Numbered from the stretch's first letter, positions 17,418 through 26,874 are shown. The stretch is 64,000 nt of DNA from Sphingobacteriaceae bacterium GW460-11-11-14-LB5 (GCA_002151545.1 CP021237.1:806001-870000), one strand, 5' to 3'. Translations and numbers: made by a program. Notes: generated by a model from the sequence alone, not told the origin.

Positions 17418-17717
17418 GTAATTTAGTGTTAAGTAGCTAGTATCAGGTATCAAGATTTTGATACTGTGGAAAGGGGAAATTGAGTTTTTATGCTAAGTTT
17501 TGAGTTAAATAAACCTGATAAAGTGGAAATACTTTTTGGTGCAGGTCTTCGACAAGCTCAGACTGACCATCGCAAAAAGATTGAAACGATAGCAGGACTA
17601 TCAGAACCGAAGAATTACTGAAATTGTTTTACTCCCAATTCTGATAAAACGAAGCTTCAATTCTGCATGGGATTGAAACCTTCTGCCTTACGCCTTCAAA
17701 CCCTCAACCTTAATCAC
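17418..17717. other. Divergent intergenic region
   Basis: Apart from the two promoter boxes at its ends, this 300-base stretch has no gene. It contains one copy of the TCGACAAGCTCAGACTGA repeat (about 17549-17566) and a small self-complementary stretch TATCAAGATTTTGATA at 17447-17462. Confidence 0.5.
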
Positions 17718-17725
17718 TATCTTTG
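17718..17725 (+). promoter_or_regulatory. -7 promoter box of the DEAD-box helicase gene
   Basis: TATCTTTG is an exact TAnnTTTG match, six bases before the ATG at 17732, so the transcript would start at or next to the start codon. An upstream in-frame TTG lies inside the box and is not a likely start. Confidence 0.55.
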
Positions 17726-17731
17726 TGCGCT

Positions 17732-19078
17732 ATGGCAAAATCGTTCGAAGAATTTAAGTTAAACAGGCAAATTTTAAATGCAGTTGCCGATGCAGGTTAT
17801 ACCGTTGCCACACCGATACAGGAAAAAGCAATTGCGCCAGTATTATCTGGACAAGATATTTTTGGTATCGCCGAAACCGGTACCGGAAAAACCGCTGCTT
17901 TTGTTTTGCCCATTTTAATGCAGTTAAAATATGCTCAGGGCGACAATCCAAGAGCACTTATTTTATCTCCAACGCGCGAACTGGCGATGCAGATTGCAGA
18001 ACAGGTAAAGTTATTTTCTACCTATACCGATTTACGTTCTTTAGTGATTTTTGGTGGAATAGGTCCGAAAACGCAGAAAGAGCAAATTGCAAAAGGCGTT
18101 GATATTTTAATTGCTACGCCCGGAAGATTCCTGGATTTATATTTGGCAGGTGATATTAATACGCAGAGCTTAAAATTTTTGGTGCTGGATGAAGCCGATA
18201 AAATGATGGATATGGGTTTTATTGGCTCAATTCACCGGATTTTGGAAATTGTACCGCGTAAACGCCAGAATTTGTTGTTCTCGGCTACAATGAGCGACCT
18301 GGTGCAGAAAATTGCCGGCGATTTCTTGAATAATCCGCTTGTGATTGAGGCATCTGCGCAAGCAACCCCTGCTGCAAACGTAACGCAGGCTTTGTATTAC
18401 GTTCCGAATTTCAAAACGAAAATTAACCTATTGCAGCATTTGCTGAAGAATGATGAGGCTTTTAACCGCCTGATTATTTTCTGTAAAACCAAAACGGTTG
18501 CAGATAACATTTACAGTTTTATTGAACGCAGATATGGTGCTGAGCATGTTCGTGTAATCCACGCCAATAAAGGGCAAAATACCAGGATTAACTCTATCAA
18601 TAGTTTCAAGGAAGGTAATGTCAGGGTTTTAGTGGCTACAGATGTGGCGAGTAGGGGCATTGATGTAAGTGATGTAAGTCATGTAATTAATTTTGATGTG
18701 CCGATCATTATCGAAGATTATGTACACCGTATCGGCCGTACCGGTAGGGCTTTTGCCAAAGGTGATGCGATTACCTTTGCCACCGATGCCGAAAAATATT
18801 ATATCCGCAAGATTGAAAAATTAATCCGCCAATATATTCCTGTCGCCGAAATTCCGGAAGGTGTTTTTATTGATGAAACCCCTTACGAGGAACGTCAACA
18901 TATTGCGAAGGAAATTGATATGCAGAAACGCAAGGATGATCCTGATTTTAAAGGAGCCTTCCATGAGAAAAAACATGCTGCGGCGATAGAGAAAAAGGTG
19001 AGGGAAAAAGCCAAAGCAAAAGCCGGCAAGCAGGTAAAGAGTTTTAAAAAAGGTAAAAAATTCGATAAGAAAAAGTAA
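17732..19078 (+). CDS. DEAD-box ATP-dependent RNA helicase
   Basis: The 448-residue protein has the full set of DEAD-box motifs: Q motif (TPIQEKAI), motif I AETGTGKT, Ia PTRELAMQ, Ib TPGRFLDL, II DEAD, III SAT, then IV-VI ending HRIGRTGR. The tail from about residue 405 is rich in Lys and Ala, ends KKGKKFDKKK, and probably binds RNA non-specifically, as in RhlE/CsdA-like helicases. It is likely to unwind RNA in ribosome assembly or cold adaptation; the exact paralogue cannot be fixed. The stop overlaps the ATG of the next gene (TAATG). Confidence 0.92.
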   Translation: MAKSFEEFKLNRQILNAVADAGYTVATPIQEKAIAPVLSGQDIFGIAETGTGKTAAFVLPILMQLKYAQGDNPRALILSPTRELAMQIAEQVKLFSTYTDLRSLVIFGGIGPKTQKEQIAKGVDILIATPGRFLDLYLAGDINTQSLKFLVLDEADKMMDMGFIGSIHRILEIVPRKRQNLLFSATMSDLVQKIAGDFLNNPLVIEASAQATPAANVTQALYYVPNFKTKINLLQHLLKNDEAFNRLIIFCKTKTVADNIYSFIERRYGAEHVRVIHANKGQNTRINSINSFKEGNVRVLVATDVASRGIDVSDVSHVINFDVPIIIEDYVHRIGRTGRAFAKGDAITFATDAEKYYIRKIEKLIRQYIPVAEIPEGVFIDETPYEERQHIAKEIDMQKRKDDPDFKGAFHEKKHAAAIEKKVREKAKAKAGKQVKSFKKGKKFDKKK

Positions 19079-19347
19079 TGAAGCTAAGGATTACCCCTTT
19101 AAATATTGTTACATCGCTCGCTGTGGCATTTCTGGTGGCTAGTATTTTTCAAAGCAAACCGGCTGGTCAGCATTTTGACCTGAGTGCTTTTTACAAATTC
19201 ATTTTAGGGTGTTTAATTCTGGTTACTTTTATTACCGATTTAATTTTCCGCTTCACTTTAAAAGATATTAAGCGTATTTGGATAATTGAGCTGATTTTCA
19301 TCTTCATTGCCGCAGTACTCATGTTAATCCTGCAGAAGTTAGCGTAA
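19078..19347 (+). CDS. Small three-helix membrane protein
   Basis: The 89-residue protein has three hydrophobic segments (about residues 8-25, 38-60 and 66-88) and no recognisable domain. Its ATG overlaps the TAA of the helicase gene by one base, so it is translationally coupled to the helicase and probably made in proportion to it. Small membrane proteins of this kind are common in Bacteroidota; function is unknown. Confidence 0.65.
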   Translation: MKLRITPLNIVTSLAVAFLVASIFQSKPAGQHFDLSAFYKFILGCLILVTFITDLIFRFTLKDIKRIWIIELIFIFIAAVLMLILQKLA

Positions 19348-19484
19348 TTAAACCGTAAAAATATCTGTACAATTCTGATCTGTTCAATCTACTCATCTGT
19401 GTAATCAAATTAAATAAGCATCTTTGCATCCGGAAAAATTAGTCGGTTTATATCGGAGGAATCTGTTAAATCGATGAAATCAAT

Positions 19485-19826
19485 ATGAATATGAAAAAAG
19501 CAGAAATAAAAATAACTGTTGAGTTAGACGAAGGAAATAATCCCGATAATATACTTTGGGAGAGTACAGATGCAGGAAATGCTGATAAAGTGCCAGCAAA
19601 GGCAATGTTTTTATCAGTTTGGGACCATAATTATAAAAATACTTTAAAGATAGATCTTTGGACAAAAGATATGCCCGTTGACGAGATGAAACGTTTTTTC
19701 TACGAAACCTTGCAAACCATGGGCGATAGCTTTTTAAAAGCCACAAATGAAACTTTGATCGTTGAAGATTTACGCGATTATTGTGCCCATTTTGCTGATA
19801 AGATGGGGATTATTGAAGGGCAATAG
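19485..19826 (+). CDS. gldC: Gliding motility protein GldC
   Basis: The 113-residue protein matches GldC, a small cytoplasmic protein of the Bacteroidota gliding/type IX secretion gene set. It opens KKAEIKITVELDEGNNP and contains ILWESTDAG and MPVDEMKRFFYETLQTMGDSF, ending with a helix around DLRDYCAHFADKMG. Alternative starts are the ATG at 19485 or at 19491; the difference is two residues. GldC is non-essential or supportive in gliding species, and its presence does not prove gliding. A 12-copy 7-bp tandem repeat starts five bases after the stop codon. Confidence 0.88.
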   Translation: MNMKKAEIKITVELDEGNNPDNILWESTDAGNADKVPAKAMFLSVWDHNYKNTLKIDLWTKDMPVDEMKRFFYETLQTMGDSFLKATNETLIVEDLRDYCAHFADKMGIIEGQ

Positions 19827-19830
19827 TTCA

Positions 19831-19914
19831 GTCATTAGTCATTAGTCATTAGTCATTAGTCATTAGTCATTAGTCATTAGTCATTAGTCATTAGTCATTA
19901 GTCATTAGTCATTA
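19831..19914. repeat. Perfect 7-bp tandem repeat, (GTCATTA)x12
   Basis: Twelve uninterrupted copies of GTCATTA (84 bp) lie between gldC and the next gene. The unit is not a multiple of three and lies outside coding sequence. Perfect copies suggest active slippage, so the number is likely to vary between strains. Confidence 0.95.
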
Positions 19915-20001
19915 AAAAATGCCAGACAAGGTAGCGATTAAACCATTACTTCCATTACAAACAATTAACCAATTTATCCAGTTAACCGATTAACCAAAAA
20001 G

Positions 20002-20400
20002 ATGTTAGTATTAAATAAATTCAGGGCCTGGTTAGGCATTTTGTTATGCGTTATTGCAGGTTTCTGCCCGATATTAAAAGTGCCGATTAAAGGCAACTGG
20101 AACTTGTATCAATCTGATGCACGTTTGTTTATGATTACTTATGCCATTATCGCCATTTCAGTGTTGTTTCTGTTTATTAGAAAAGTAGGGGCATTTAGGT
20201 TTATGAGTTTTGTAATGGCTATTTGGTACGTTTTAGCGGTGGTTGCTGTTTATTTTACCGCAAATAATTATACTAAATATGGCTTCGCCAATAAACTTAT
20301 CGGTAAAGTTGTTCATTTCCAATGGGGATGGATCGTACTTTTAGTTGGCGTAATATTGATGCTTTTTAGTGTTAAACGCGGAGAGAAGATTAGCGCCTAA
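20002..20400 (+). CDS. Four-helix membrane protein, unknown
   Basis: The 132-residue protein has about four membrane helices (residues 10-28, 42-60, 65-87 and 107-125) with a short polar loop between the first and second. I recognise no family. It follows the 7-bp tandem repeat and a TTAACCGATTAACC segment. Its 3' end overlaps the convergent lipocalin gene by four bases. Confidence 0.65.
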   Translation: MLVLNKFRAWLGILLCVIAGFCPILKVPIKGNWNLYQSDARLFMITYAIIAISVLFLFIRKVGAFRFMSFVMAIWYVLAVVAVYFTANNYTKYGFANKLIGKVVHFQWGWIVLLVGVILMLFSVKRGEKISA

Positions 20401-20906
20401 GCCTTTTCGTGCAACTGAGAGGTGAGTTTTGAAACCTCGTATCCCTTTGCCTTACACCTGGCTACAATTTCATCATGGGTTTTCTTCGGCATAGTCTGAT
20501 TACGGCTCATGATGAACAAAAATTTGTGATCGGGGTGTCCTACCACCACATAAGAGTAATCATCTGCCAGTTCAATGATCCAGTAATCAACCTTTATCGG
20601 CCAAATAAACTGTGCCTGTAACTCTCCTTTATCTCCTTCTTCTGATGGATACATTTTAGAATTCCTGGAATAAACTTTATCATCGCCCGGTTTTTTATAG
20701 GTAGTTAAAACATTATAATAACCATCCTTATTCAAAGTGTATTTAGTAGTGGTTTCACGGCTCCCTTTATCAAAAATGGTAGGAATAGAATATAATGAGT
20801 ACCAGGTTCCCGAATATTTTTTTAAATCTAATTTAGCCACAGGAATATTTTTTTCCATTGGCAGGTGAGTTAAAAAAATAAACAGGAATAAGCAGACCGT
20901 TTTCAT
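20397..20906 (-). CDS. blc: Blc-type lipocalin
   Basis: The 169-residue protein has a signal peptide of about 17 residues and a lipocalin fold. [16 protein letters not shown] contains the G-x-W motif, [30 protein letters not shown] is the second conserved region, and the C-terminal Arg-bearing segment follows. This order fits the bacterial lipocalin Blc, which binds lysophospholipids or fatty acids in the envelope. No lipobox Cys is seen, unlike E. coli Blc, so it would be soluble in the periplasm. Confidence 0.85.
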   Translation of the reverse strand: MKTVCLFLFIFLTHLPMEKNIPVAKLDLKKYSGTWYSLYSIPTIFDKGSRETTTKYTLNKDGYYNVLTTYKKPGDDKVYSRNSKMYPSEEGDKGELQAQFIWPIKVDYWIIELADDYSYVVVGHPDHKFLFIMSRNQTMPKKTHDEIVARCKAKGYEVSKLTSQLHEKA

Positions 20907-20957
20907 AATATCAGGAGTTTTGATATGATTTACGAAACGGATAAAAAAACAGATTTT

Positions 20958-22022
20958 TTAGAATTTATTTTTTGCTTTCCAGATGAAGCCATCGAGCACA
21001 TAATGTGTAGCTTGTGGTAAAGCTAGAAGTGGAACCAGCAGCGATAATAATTCCGTGTTGGTAACCTGCGGTAAGCCGGAAAAAAGTTTGAAAACCGATT
21101 GATGTTCTTTCCATACCAAGCCATCCCAAAGGCCTTCTTCCATGTACGCGAAAAGTACGAGAATCAATAAGAAATATAATATTCCGAATTTTCCGAAACA
21201 GAGATCCATGATTTTATTCTTAGCGGTTTGGCCTCCGATTTTTTTCTTTTCAAAAAACCAGACCAATGCCATATACGGAATACCATGCGAAATTACGTTT
21301 AAGGTAGTAAAGGCCATATCACCATTAAAATAAACGATACCGAAATACCAGGATAAAAATGTTCCGATTACGATTAAGTTGCGCGGAATATTAATCCACT
21401 TTTTGTTAATGATGAATAAAATTTCTTTGACGATATAAATGGCGATAATTAAGATGTACACCATGCTGGAGTATGTTAATAGCATATCGTTCTTAAAAGT
21501 AAAGAAATCGCCTTCTACAAACCAGTTGAAATTTCGCCCGCTGTTTAAATGCCAGAAAAGCAAAGGATATAAAGTTGCGGTATAAATGGCAATTTTATCA
21601 ATAGTTGTTAACAGCCTGGTTGATTTTTCGTTACGGGAATACAGGCGCATAAAGCCATATTGCTGCCTGATAAAATGATAAACGGCCAAATAAGCCAGGA
21701 TTCTCCAAAACCATAAACCATCAAAACGATAGAGCATAACACCTATAACATAACAGGCCAACGGAATAGAGATGAGCAATGTATACTGCTTTTTGAAATT
21801 ACCCCGATTAAAATAGGTTCGGTATAAGGTGCTGTAAACATGTGCAACATCAATAAAAACAATTAAAAATACCCAATAGGCTAATGGAATACCTGTTGCG
21901 TTTTGAAACTGATCTGGAAAAAGTAAAACCAGCAATAAAGAGAGAAATGCCGGCGATATAATAAAAATAATATCAGTCCATGCCGAGTGAAGCCAGGGTT
22001 GGGTTGGTTTATGAGATAACAT
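20958..22022 (-). CDS. Polytopic membrane protein at end of polyamine-type operon
   Basis: The 354-residue protein has eight or more hydrophobic helices and no domain I can name. Conserved-looking features are FIDVAHVYSTLYRTYF (about residues 56-71, with His and Asp in a helix) and FIRQQYGFMRLYSR. Its start overlaps the 3' end of the FAD oxidoreductase gene by 14 bases, so it is translationally coupled. It might be an enzyme with membrane-embedded His residues or a carrier; the sequence does not decide. Confidence 0.65.
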   Translation of the reverse strand: MLSHKPTQPWLHSAWTDIIFIISPAFLSLLLVLLFPDQFQNATGIPLAYWVFLIVFIDVAHVYSTLYRTYFNRGNFKKQYTLLISIPLACYVIGVMLYRFDGLWFWRILAYLAVYHFIRQQYGFMRLYSRNEKSTRLLTTIDKIAIYTATLYPLLFWHLNSGRNFNWFVEGDFFTFKNDMLLTYSSMVYILIIAIYIVKEILFIINKKWINIPRNLIVIGTFLSWYFGIVYFNGDMAFTTLNVISHGIPYMALVWFFEKKKIGGQTAKNKIMDLCFGKFGILYFLLILVLFAYMEEGLWDGLVWKEHQSVFKLFSGLPQVTNTELLSLLVPLLALPQATHYVLDGFIWKAKNKF

Positions 22023-23664
22023 TTAAAACCTGTTTTGCTGCGTTTACGCCTTGATGAAAAGCTTCTTCAAATATAGAAACCCCACTCAGATCGCTGTGGG
22101 CAAAGAAAATTTTATGATCTATTGGTGCTCTGGCTTTTGCCAGGTTTTCACTCCAAACAAAATCTGTTGTAGGTGCAATCATCCCATGCCCCCAAACCCA
22201 GAAATCTATATTTTCAATAGCCGCTGTAATTCCCGGATGAATCATTTCCAATTCAGGAACAACAATATCAAGCCATTGTTCGTAACTCCTGGTATATGCA
22301 GCTAAGCGTGCAATTGCCGGTTCAAAATCGCACAGCGGCAGATAATAAGTAATTACTTTTTTATTCTCCGTGAGTTTTAAATGCTGCTGGGCCGAATTTA
22401 CATAGCCAACAGATGCTGTATTATAGGCAACATTATCCCAGCAAAGATTAATACCTTTTGATTCCGGTAATTCGTTGATGGTAATATTTGCGATTAGCCA
22501 GGGCGAATAACTAAAAGACTGATAATTTATATGGCGGTTAAAGTTTTGGAGTAAACGGTTGTTTACAAATTGGGGTGCGCATAAAATAATCTTTGCAGCT
22601 GTTATTTCTTCGGTGATATTGGCTTGCATATTGAATATGGAAACAGTTATATCTCCATTGGCCAGCGATTTTAAACCATAACATAAGGTTGAGGTTTTGA
22701 TATGATCTTTAAGCTGACTGGCAAGTTGTTTCATGATCCAGCCATTGCCTTCTGGCCAGGTGATTATGGCATTTTGTTCTGCATTTGCAGCTTTTCCTCT
22801 ACGCGAAGCAAAATAGTGCAAACCAGCCCAGGCTGATATTTTATCTGTTTTCTGACCATAATCATCTTTGCAGGCATAATTCAAATACCATAGGAGATAT
22901 TTCGAATCGTATCCTTTTTCTTCGAGATAGGCCTGAAAAGAAATCTTATCCAGTTTTCTGTAATTTGGATCGCTTGATGATGAACTTAACGGAATATTGA
23001 ACAGGAACTTTCCATCGTTCCCTTTGGTATTTTTTAACTGATCTACCTCCAGTAAAAAACGCTTGATTTGTTCTTTATCGCTTGCAGGGACACCAAAATC
23101 TGGCACCAAACCTTCCTGCCACTCGCCATTAATCAGTAACCTTTCCTCCGGATCGAAAGTCAGGTAATAATCGTTGTAGTAGGGGAGTTCGTTTTCGAAG
23201 TGGGTGATGACATTAATTTCCTGCAAAAAATCGATAAGCAGATGATCATCATTGTTTGCGACAGTAATATAATGGGCGCCTAGAGGGTATGAGGATATAT
23301 TATTGGTGCCAAAATAAGAATTTCCACCAGTATGATTTTCCAGTTCCAGAATCTCGAAATCTGTTTCTCCATTCTTTTTTAACCACCTGCCAGCTGATAA
23401 ACCCGAGATTCCACCGCCGATAATTAGTGTTTTTACCTTTCTTGTTTTACTTGAGGGGGCTAGCTTGATCTTATCGCGTAAAATATGACCAGCTTTTGCA
23501 TTCGGTCCCTGTAAAGTTCCTTTGATATTGTATTTGGTAGATCTGATTTTTTTATAACAGCTATTCAAAAAAATACCGCCAGTAATCAGGCCTATCCTCA
23601 AAAGAAAAGCACGTCGTTTTAAATATGCCGATAAATCATCTTTATAAAACGTTTGCCCACTCAT
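22009..23664 (-). CDS. Tat-exported FAD-dependent amine oxidase-like lipoprotein
   Basis: The 551-residue protein starts with a twin-arginine signal (LKRRAFLLRIG, residues 16-26) that ends in a lipobox LNSC with Cys36, so a folded flavoprotein is probably exported and lipid-anchored. The flavin domain begins KTLIIGGGISGLSAGRWLKK, followed by ELENHTGGNS; the C-terminal part has HSDLSGVSIFEEAFHQG, typical of NAD(P)/FAD amine oxidases. Given the neighbouring AdoMet decarboxylase and spermidine synthase genes, a polyamine-like substrate is a reasonable inference. It overlaps the synthase gene by 23 bases upstream and the membrane gene by 14 bases downstream. Confidence 0.8.
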   Translation of the reverse strand: MSGQTFYKDDLSAYLKRRAFLLRIGLITGGIFLNSCYKKIRSTKYNIKGTLQGPNAKAGHILRDKIKLAPSSKTRKVKTLIIGGGISGLSAGRWLKKNGETDFEILELENHTGGNSYFGTNNISSYPLGAHYITVANNDDHLLIDFLQEINVITHFENELPYYNDYYLTFDPEERLLINGEWQEGLVPDFGVPASDKEQIKRFLLEVDQLKNTKGNDGKFLFNIPLSSSSSDPNYRKLDKISFQAYLEEKGYDSKYLLWYLNYACKDDYGQKTDKISAWAGLHYFASRRGKAANAEQNAIITWPEGNGWIMKQLASQLKDHIKTSTLCYGLKSLANGDITVSIFNMQANITEEITAAKIILCAPQFVNNRLLQNFNRHINYQSFSYSPWLIANITINELPESKGINLCWDNVAYNTASVGYVNSAQQHLKLTENKKVITYYLPLCDFEPAIARLAAYTRSYEQWLDIVVPELEMIHPGITAAIENIDFWVWGHGMIAPTTDFVWSENLAKARAPIDHKIFFAHSDLSGVSIFEEAFHQGVNAAKQVLNVIS

Positions 23665-25153
23665 CTTCGAAATATTTCACCAAAATCTGATTATTTAATT
23701 TATTTACATCAGTTTCTACCCTTGCCATATCTTTTGGAAAGAAGAGCATCAGGTCTAAACTTTCTTTCGAAACGAACCTTAAACTAGGTAAGTATTGCTG
23801 CGGTTTTTTGTAAACATTATCCGGATCGGTAGCCATAATGTAACCCCACTCGCCGAAAGAGGGCACATAATTGTGATACGGAATGGTTTTTAAACCCACA
23901 CTTTCAAGGGTTTTGTTTACCGTCCAAAAAGATTTTGGCGCAACGTAAGGTGAAGTAGATTGGACAACCATTAAACCTTTAGGAGCAAGTATGCCCTTAA
24001 CCAGTTTATAAAAAGCGTTGGTATATAACTTGCCAACGGCATAATTTGAAGGGTCTGGGAAATCGATTACAATGAAGTCGAATTTTTTATGCTGTGCTTT
24101 AATCCAGCTAAAGGCATCGGCATTAATTACTTTTACCTTAGGCGATAAGAGTGCGTTTTTATTTAAACCTAAAAGAATCTTGTTCGATTGAAAAAGGCTC
24201 GTCATCCCTTTGTCCAGGTCTACCAATATTACCGAATCTACATTAGGGTATTTTAGTATTTCCCGAACTGCAAGTCCATCTCCACCGCCCATTACCAGTA
24301 CATGTTTTGCAAAAGGTAATGCCTGCAGTCCAGGATGTACCAATGCCTCGTGATACCGGTACTCATCATCAGAGCTAAACTGAAGATTTCCGTTTAAGAA
24401 AAGTCGTAAAACTTTATTTTTTTTAGTCAGGATTATGCGTTGATAAGGCGTGCTTTTCGAATATATGATGGTATCGCTATAGGTCTGACTTTCGGAGAAA
24501 CTTGTAATTTTATCTGCATAAACAAAACCTGCCAACAGCAAAATAATACTGATAACGGACGCACTTTGTAAGTATTTGGAAGCCCTGATTTCTTTTTTGA
24601 AACTTAAGCATACAATTAAAGCCACTGCCACATTGAGCATCCCGAACAGATAAGCGGTTTTAACCAGTCCTAAATGGGGGATAAGCAGGAGTGGGAAAAT
24701 GAGTGAGGCCAGTAGCGCGCCGATATAGTCGAATGTAAAAACCTTCGAAACCAGATCTTTAAATTCATAACGATCTTTAAGGATGCGCATCAACAGTGGG
24801 ATTTCTAAACCCACAAGGATACCGGTCAGACTCACAAAGCCATACAACACAATTCGGAATGAAGCAATGCTTTCAAAAACGAGGAATAAAACCGTTGAGC
24901 TAAAACCCCCAACCAGGCCGACTAAAATTTCGATCTGAATAAACCACGAAAGGATATTTTTTTCGAAATACTTAGATATCCACGAGCCTATACCCATAGA
25001 AAAAAGGTAAACGCCAATGATGGTGGAGAATTGGGTAACTGAATCGCCAAGTAAATAGCTGGCCAGTGTACCCGCAATCAACTCGTATATAAGCCCGCAG
25101 GTTGCAACAACAAAAACAGAAATTAATAAAAGTGCCGGTAGCTTTTTGTTCAT
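23642..25153 (-). CDS. Membrane-fused spermidine synthase-like aminopropyltransferase
   Basis: The 503-residue protein has about seven membrane helices in residues 1-215, then a spermidine/spermine synthase domain. Its AdoMet site is visible as VMGGGDGLAVREILKYP and VILVDLD, and the catalytic Asp region as FIVIDFPDPSN (the family has D-x-x-D-P). Soluble spermidine synthases have no such membrane part; this architecture is found in a class of putative membrane aminopropyltransferases. It probably transfers aminopropyl groups from decarboxylated AdoMet to an acceptor at the membrane. Gene spacing to DUF350 is one base. Confidence 0.82.
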   Translation of the reverse strand: MNKKLPALLLISVFVVATCGLIYELIAGTLASYLLGDSVTQFSTIIGVYLFSMGIGSWISKYFEKNILSWFIQIEILVGLVGGFSSTVLFLVFESIASFRIVLYGFVSLTGILVGLEIPLLMRILKDRYEFKDLVSKVFTFDYIGALLASLIFPLLLIPHLGLVKTAYLFGMLNVAVALIVCLSFKKEIRASKYLQSASVISIILLLAGFVYADKITSFSESQTYSDTIIYSKSTPYQRIILTKKNKVLRLFLNGNLQFSSDDEYRYHEALVHPGLQALPFAKHVLVMGGGDGLAVREILKYPNVDSVILVDLDKGMTSLFQSNKILLGLNKNALLSPKVKVINADAFSWIKAQHKKFDFIVIDFPDPSNYAVGKLYTNAFYKLVKGILAPKGLMVVQSTSPYVAPKSFWTVNKTLESVGLKTIPYHNYVPSFGEWGYIMATDPDNVYKKPQQYLPSLRFVSKESLDLMLFFPKDMARVETDVNKLNNQILVKYFEDEWANVL

Positions 25154-25154
25154 G

Positions 25155-25379
25155 CTAACTATGAATGGCTGAACTTATAATAATTGCTATTGCAATAATA
25201 AAAGCTGCAAAAACGATTGCCAATGCTAGATTTTGCTTTTCCAGTATCTCTTTCCAAAGGTTTTCTGGTGTAATTTTTTCAATAATCCAGAAAGCAATAA
25301 AAAGAACAATGATGCCCAATACGGAATAAACCAGTGATGCAATAATGTACTTGATGTTAATTAATTCATTTAAACTCAT
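25155..25379 (-). CDS. DUF350 domain membrane protein
   Basis: The 74-residue protein has two membrane helices (about residues 12-33 and 50-71) separated by a charged loop ITPENLWKEILEKQN, the typical single DUF350 unit (E. coli YjfL has two). DUF350 genes recur beside DUF4178, AdoMet decarboxylase, spermidine synthase or PspA-related genes, as here. The molecular role is unknown. It is packed between a 57-residue peptide gene and the synthase gene. Confidence 0.82.
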   Translation of the reverse strand: MSLNELINIKYIIASLVYSVLGIIVLFIAFWIIEKITPENLWKEILEKQNLALAIVFAAFIIAIAIIISSAIHS

Positions 25380-25386
25380 AATGTTC

Positions 25387-25560
25387 TTATTTATGGTAAA
25401 ATCTATTTATGTGACCTGAATGACTTTTATTGCCATTAAATTCTGTGTTTTTTTCTGCTTTATCTGGAAAATAAGCATGCCCCTTTAAACCACTGTAGCC
25501 ATAAAAACCTATAACAGCCAACAATACGATCAGGTAATATTTTATCGGTTTCAAATTCAT
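25387..25560 (-). CDS. 57-residue membrane-anchored small protein
   Basis: A short frame of 57 codons fills the only gap in the polyamine operon. It starts ATG at 25560 immediately after the DUF4178 stop at 25561, and stops seven bases before the DUF350 start. The product begins MNLKPIKYYLIVLLAVIGFY, one membrane helix or signal anchor, followed by a polar, His-rich tail (SHSGHINRFYH). Its position without gaps on either side and its clear hydrophobic/polar organisation make it a real gene in my judgement. Function unknown. Confidence 0.7.
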   Translation of the reverse strand: MNLKPIKYYLIVLLAVIGFYGYSGLKGHAYFPDKAEKNTEFNGNKSHSGHINRFYHK

Positions 25561-26874
25561 TTATTCTCCGTTTACAAAAGGTGAAAAATCGCTGTTATTC
25601 CATCTTCTTTTTTCATAATCTCGCATTAAAAGCCAGCAGATTGCCGGAAAAATACAAAGCAATAATAGGGTGGTTACCGTATTGCCCCACATGGTTACAT
25701 TGCTCACCGCTTTGATGTAAAGGTTATTTCTAAATATATCGCCTGATGATGGATACACATTTAAATGGTATTTTCCCTTAGGTATTTCTGATAGTGTAAT
25801 CGATTCTCTTGTCGAACCCTCCGACCAGCTTTCGCCATCTTCAGTACCGTGATAATATTCGATCCCCTTGCTTACTTCCCAGGTTTTGTTATCGCTTTCA
25901 TTAACCAATACAATGGTGGTTTCGAGCCAGTTATTATCAACTGCTGATGCAATTTCGAATTCAATATTTGATGATTCATCATCAAGCGTAAAAGATGGCG
26001 TAATAAATGATTTGAAAGTATCAGGACCACCTTTCGTATCGTAGACAATTAAAAAATCATCATTGATCAGCTCTTTTTCAGGTTTTACCAGGTTAAACAA
26101 TAGATGGAAAACCAGGACTAAAACAATAGCTACACCGGATATATTTAACGAGGCTGTCCACCTTTCAAAAGCTTTTGATGGCTGGTTTGCACCAATACCA
26201 ATTTGCTCGGGTAGGTCGTTTTTATCAATGTTGAATGCATTTGCAATCACTTCAGCATCTAGATATTCGCCAATGTAATAGTCGGTTTGGTGGCTGGTTT
26301 TGCCAACCTCCTTTACCACCATAAAAGGCGGGGCGATATACTCGGTAGCTTTAACCTTTTCATTCACTACATCCCAATCCACTTCACCAAGCATAGCGGT
26401 GACTACAGGTGTATATCTATTGAAAAGTTTGTACTCCACATCTTTATAACCAATACTTAACCCATACGATATAGGTTCTTTAAAGTCTGGAAGAAAATCT
26501 TTGCTGGCAATAAAATTCCAATGCCCATCGAATTCGGATAAGGTAACGTAACCTTTATCATGGCTGGTTAAGATATATTCCCTCCAATGGTAATCCGTTC
26601 CTGCTTCTTTTTTTTCGAGATAAGCAATTACCTTGAATGCTGTACCATGAATATTTCCTGTTGAGCCCAGTTTTAATACCAAAACTTTTTCAGGTTGATC
26701 TAATTTTCTATTCAACCTTGTTTCTGTCCTGGTAAAAATACGCAGGTAGGAAAAACAAGATGGGCAGACGATGTACTCGCTTTTAGCTGGCTCATAAAGC
26801 ACAATATCTTGTTTGCAAATCGAACAAGTAATGGTCTCTGATAATTTAAAAAATGATTTTACTGAATTCTCCAT
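25561..26874 (-). CDS. DUF4178 domain protein with zinc ribbon and two membrane helices
   Basis: The 437-residue protein begins with a zinc ribbon (CSICKQDI ... CPSCFSYL, four Cys at about residues 17-41). One DUF4178 module follows: GSTGNIHGTAFKVIAYLE, then HWREYILTSHDKGYVTLSEFDGHWNF. Membrane helices occur near residues 245-265 and 400-420, with a beta-rich extracytoplasmic domain of about 130 residues between them. The domain has no known biochemistry. It overlaps the AdoMet decarboxylase-like gene by one base (TAATG), strongly implying co-expression. Confidence 0.82.
   Translation of the reverse strand: MENSVKSFFKLSETITCSICKQDIVLYEPAKSEYIVCPSCFSYLRIFTRTETRLNRKLDQPEKVLVLKLGSTGNIHGTAFKVIAYLEKKEAGTDYHWREYILTSHDKGYVTLSEFDGHWNFIASKDFLPDFKEPISYGLSIGYKDVEYKLFNRYTPVVTAMLGEVDWDVVNEKVKATEYIAPPFMVVKEVGKTSHQTDYYIGEYLDAEVIANAFNIDKNDLPEQIGIGANQPSKAFERWTASLNISGVAIVLVLVFHLLFNLVKPEKELINDDFLIVYDTKGGPDTFKSFITPSFTLDDESSNIEFEIASAVDNNWLETTIVLVNESDNKTWEVSKGIEYYHGTEDGESWSEGSTRESITLSEIPKGKYHLNVYPSSGDIFRNNLYIKAVSNVTMWGNTVTTLLLLCIFPAICWLLMRDYEKRRWNNSDFSPFVNGE

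Noticed and set aside
19831..19914. CRISPR array
   Set aside because: Units are 7 bp with no spacers; it is a simple tandem repeat.
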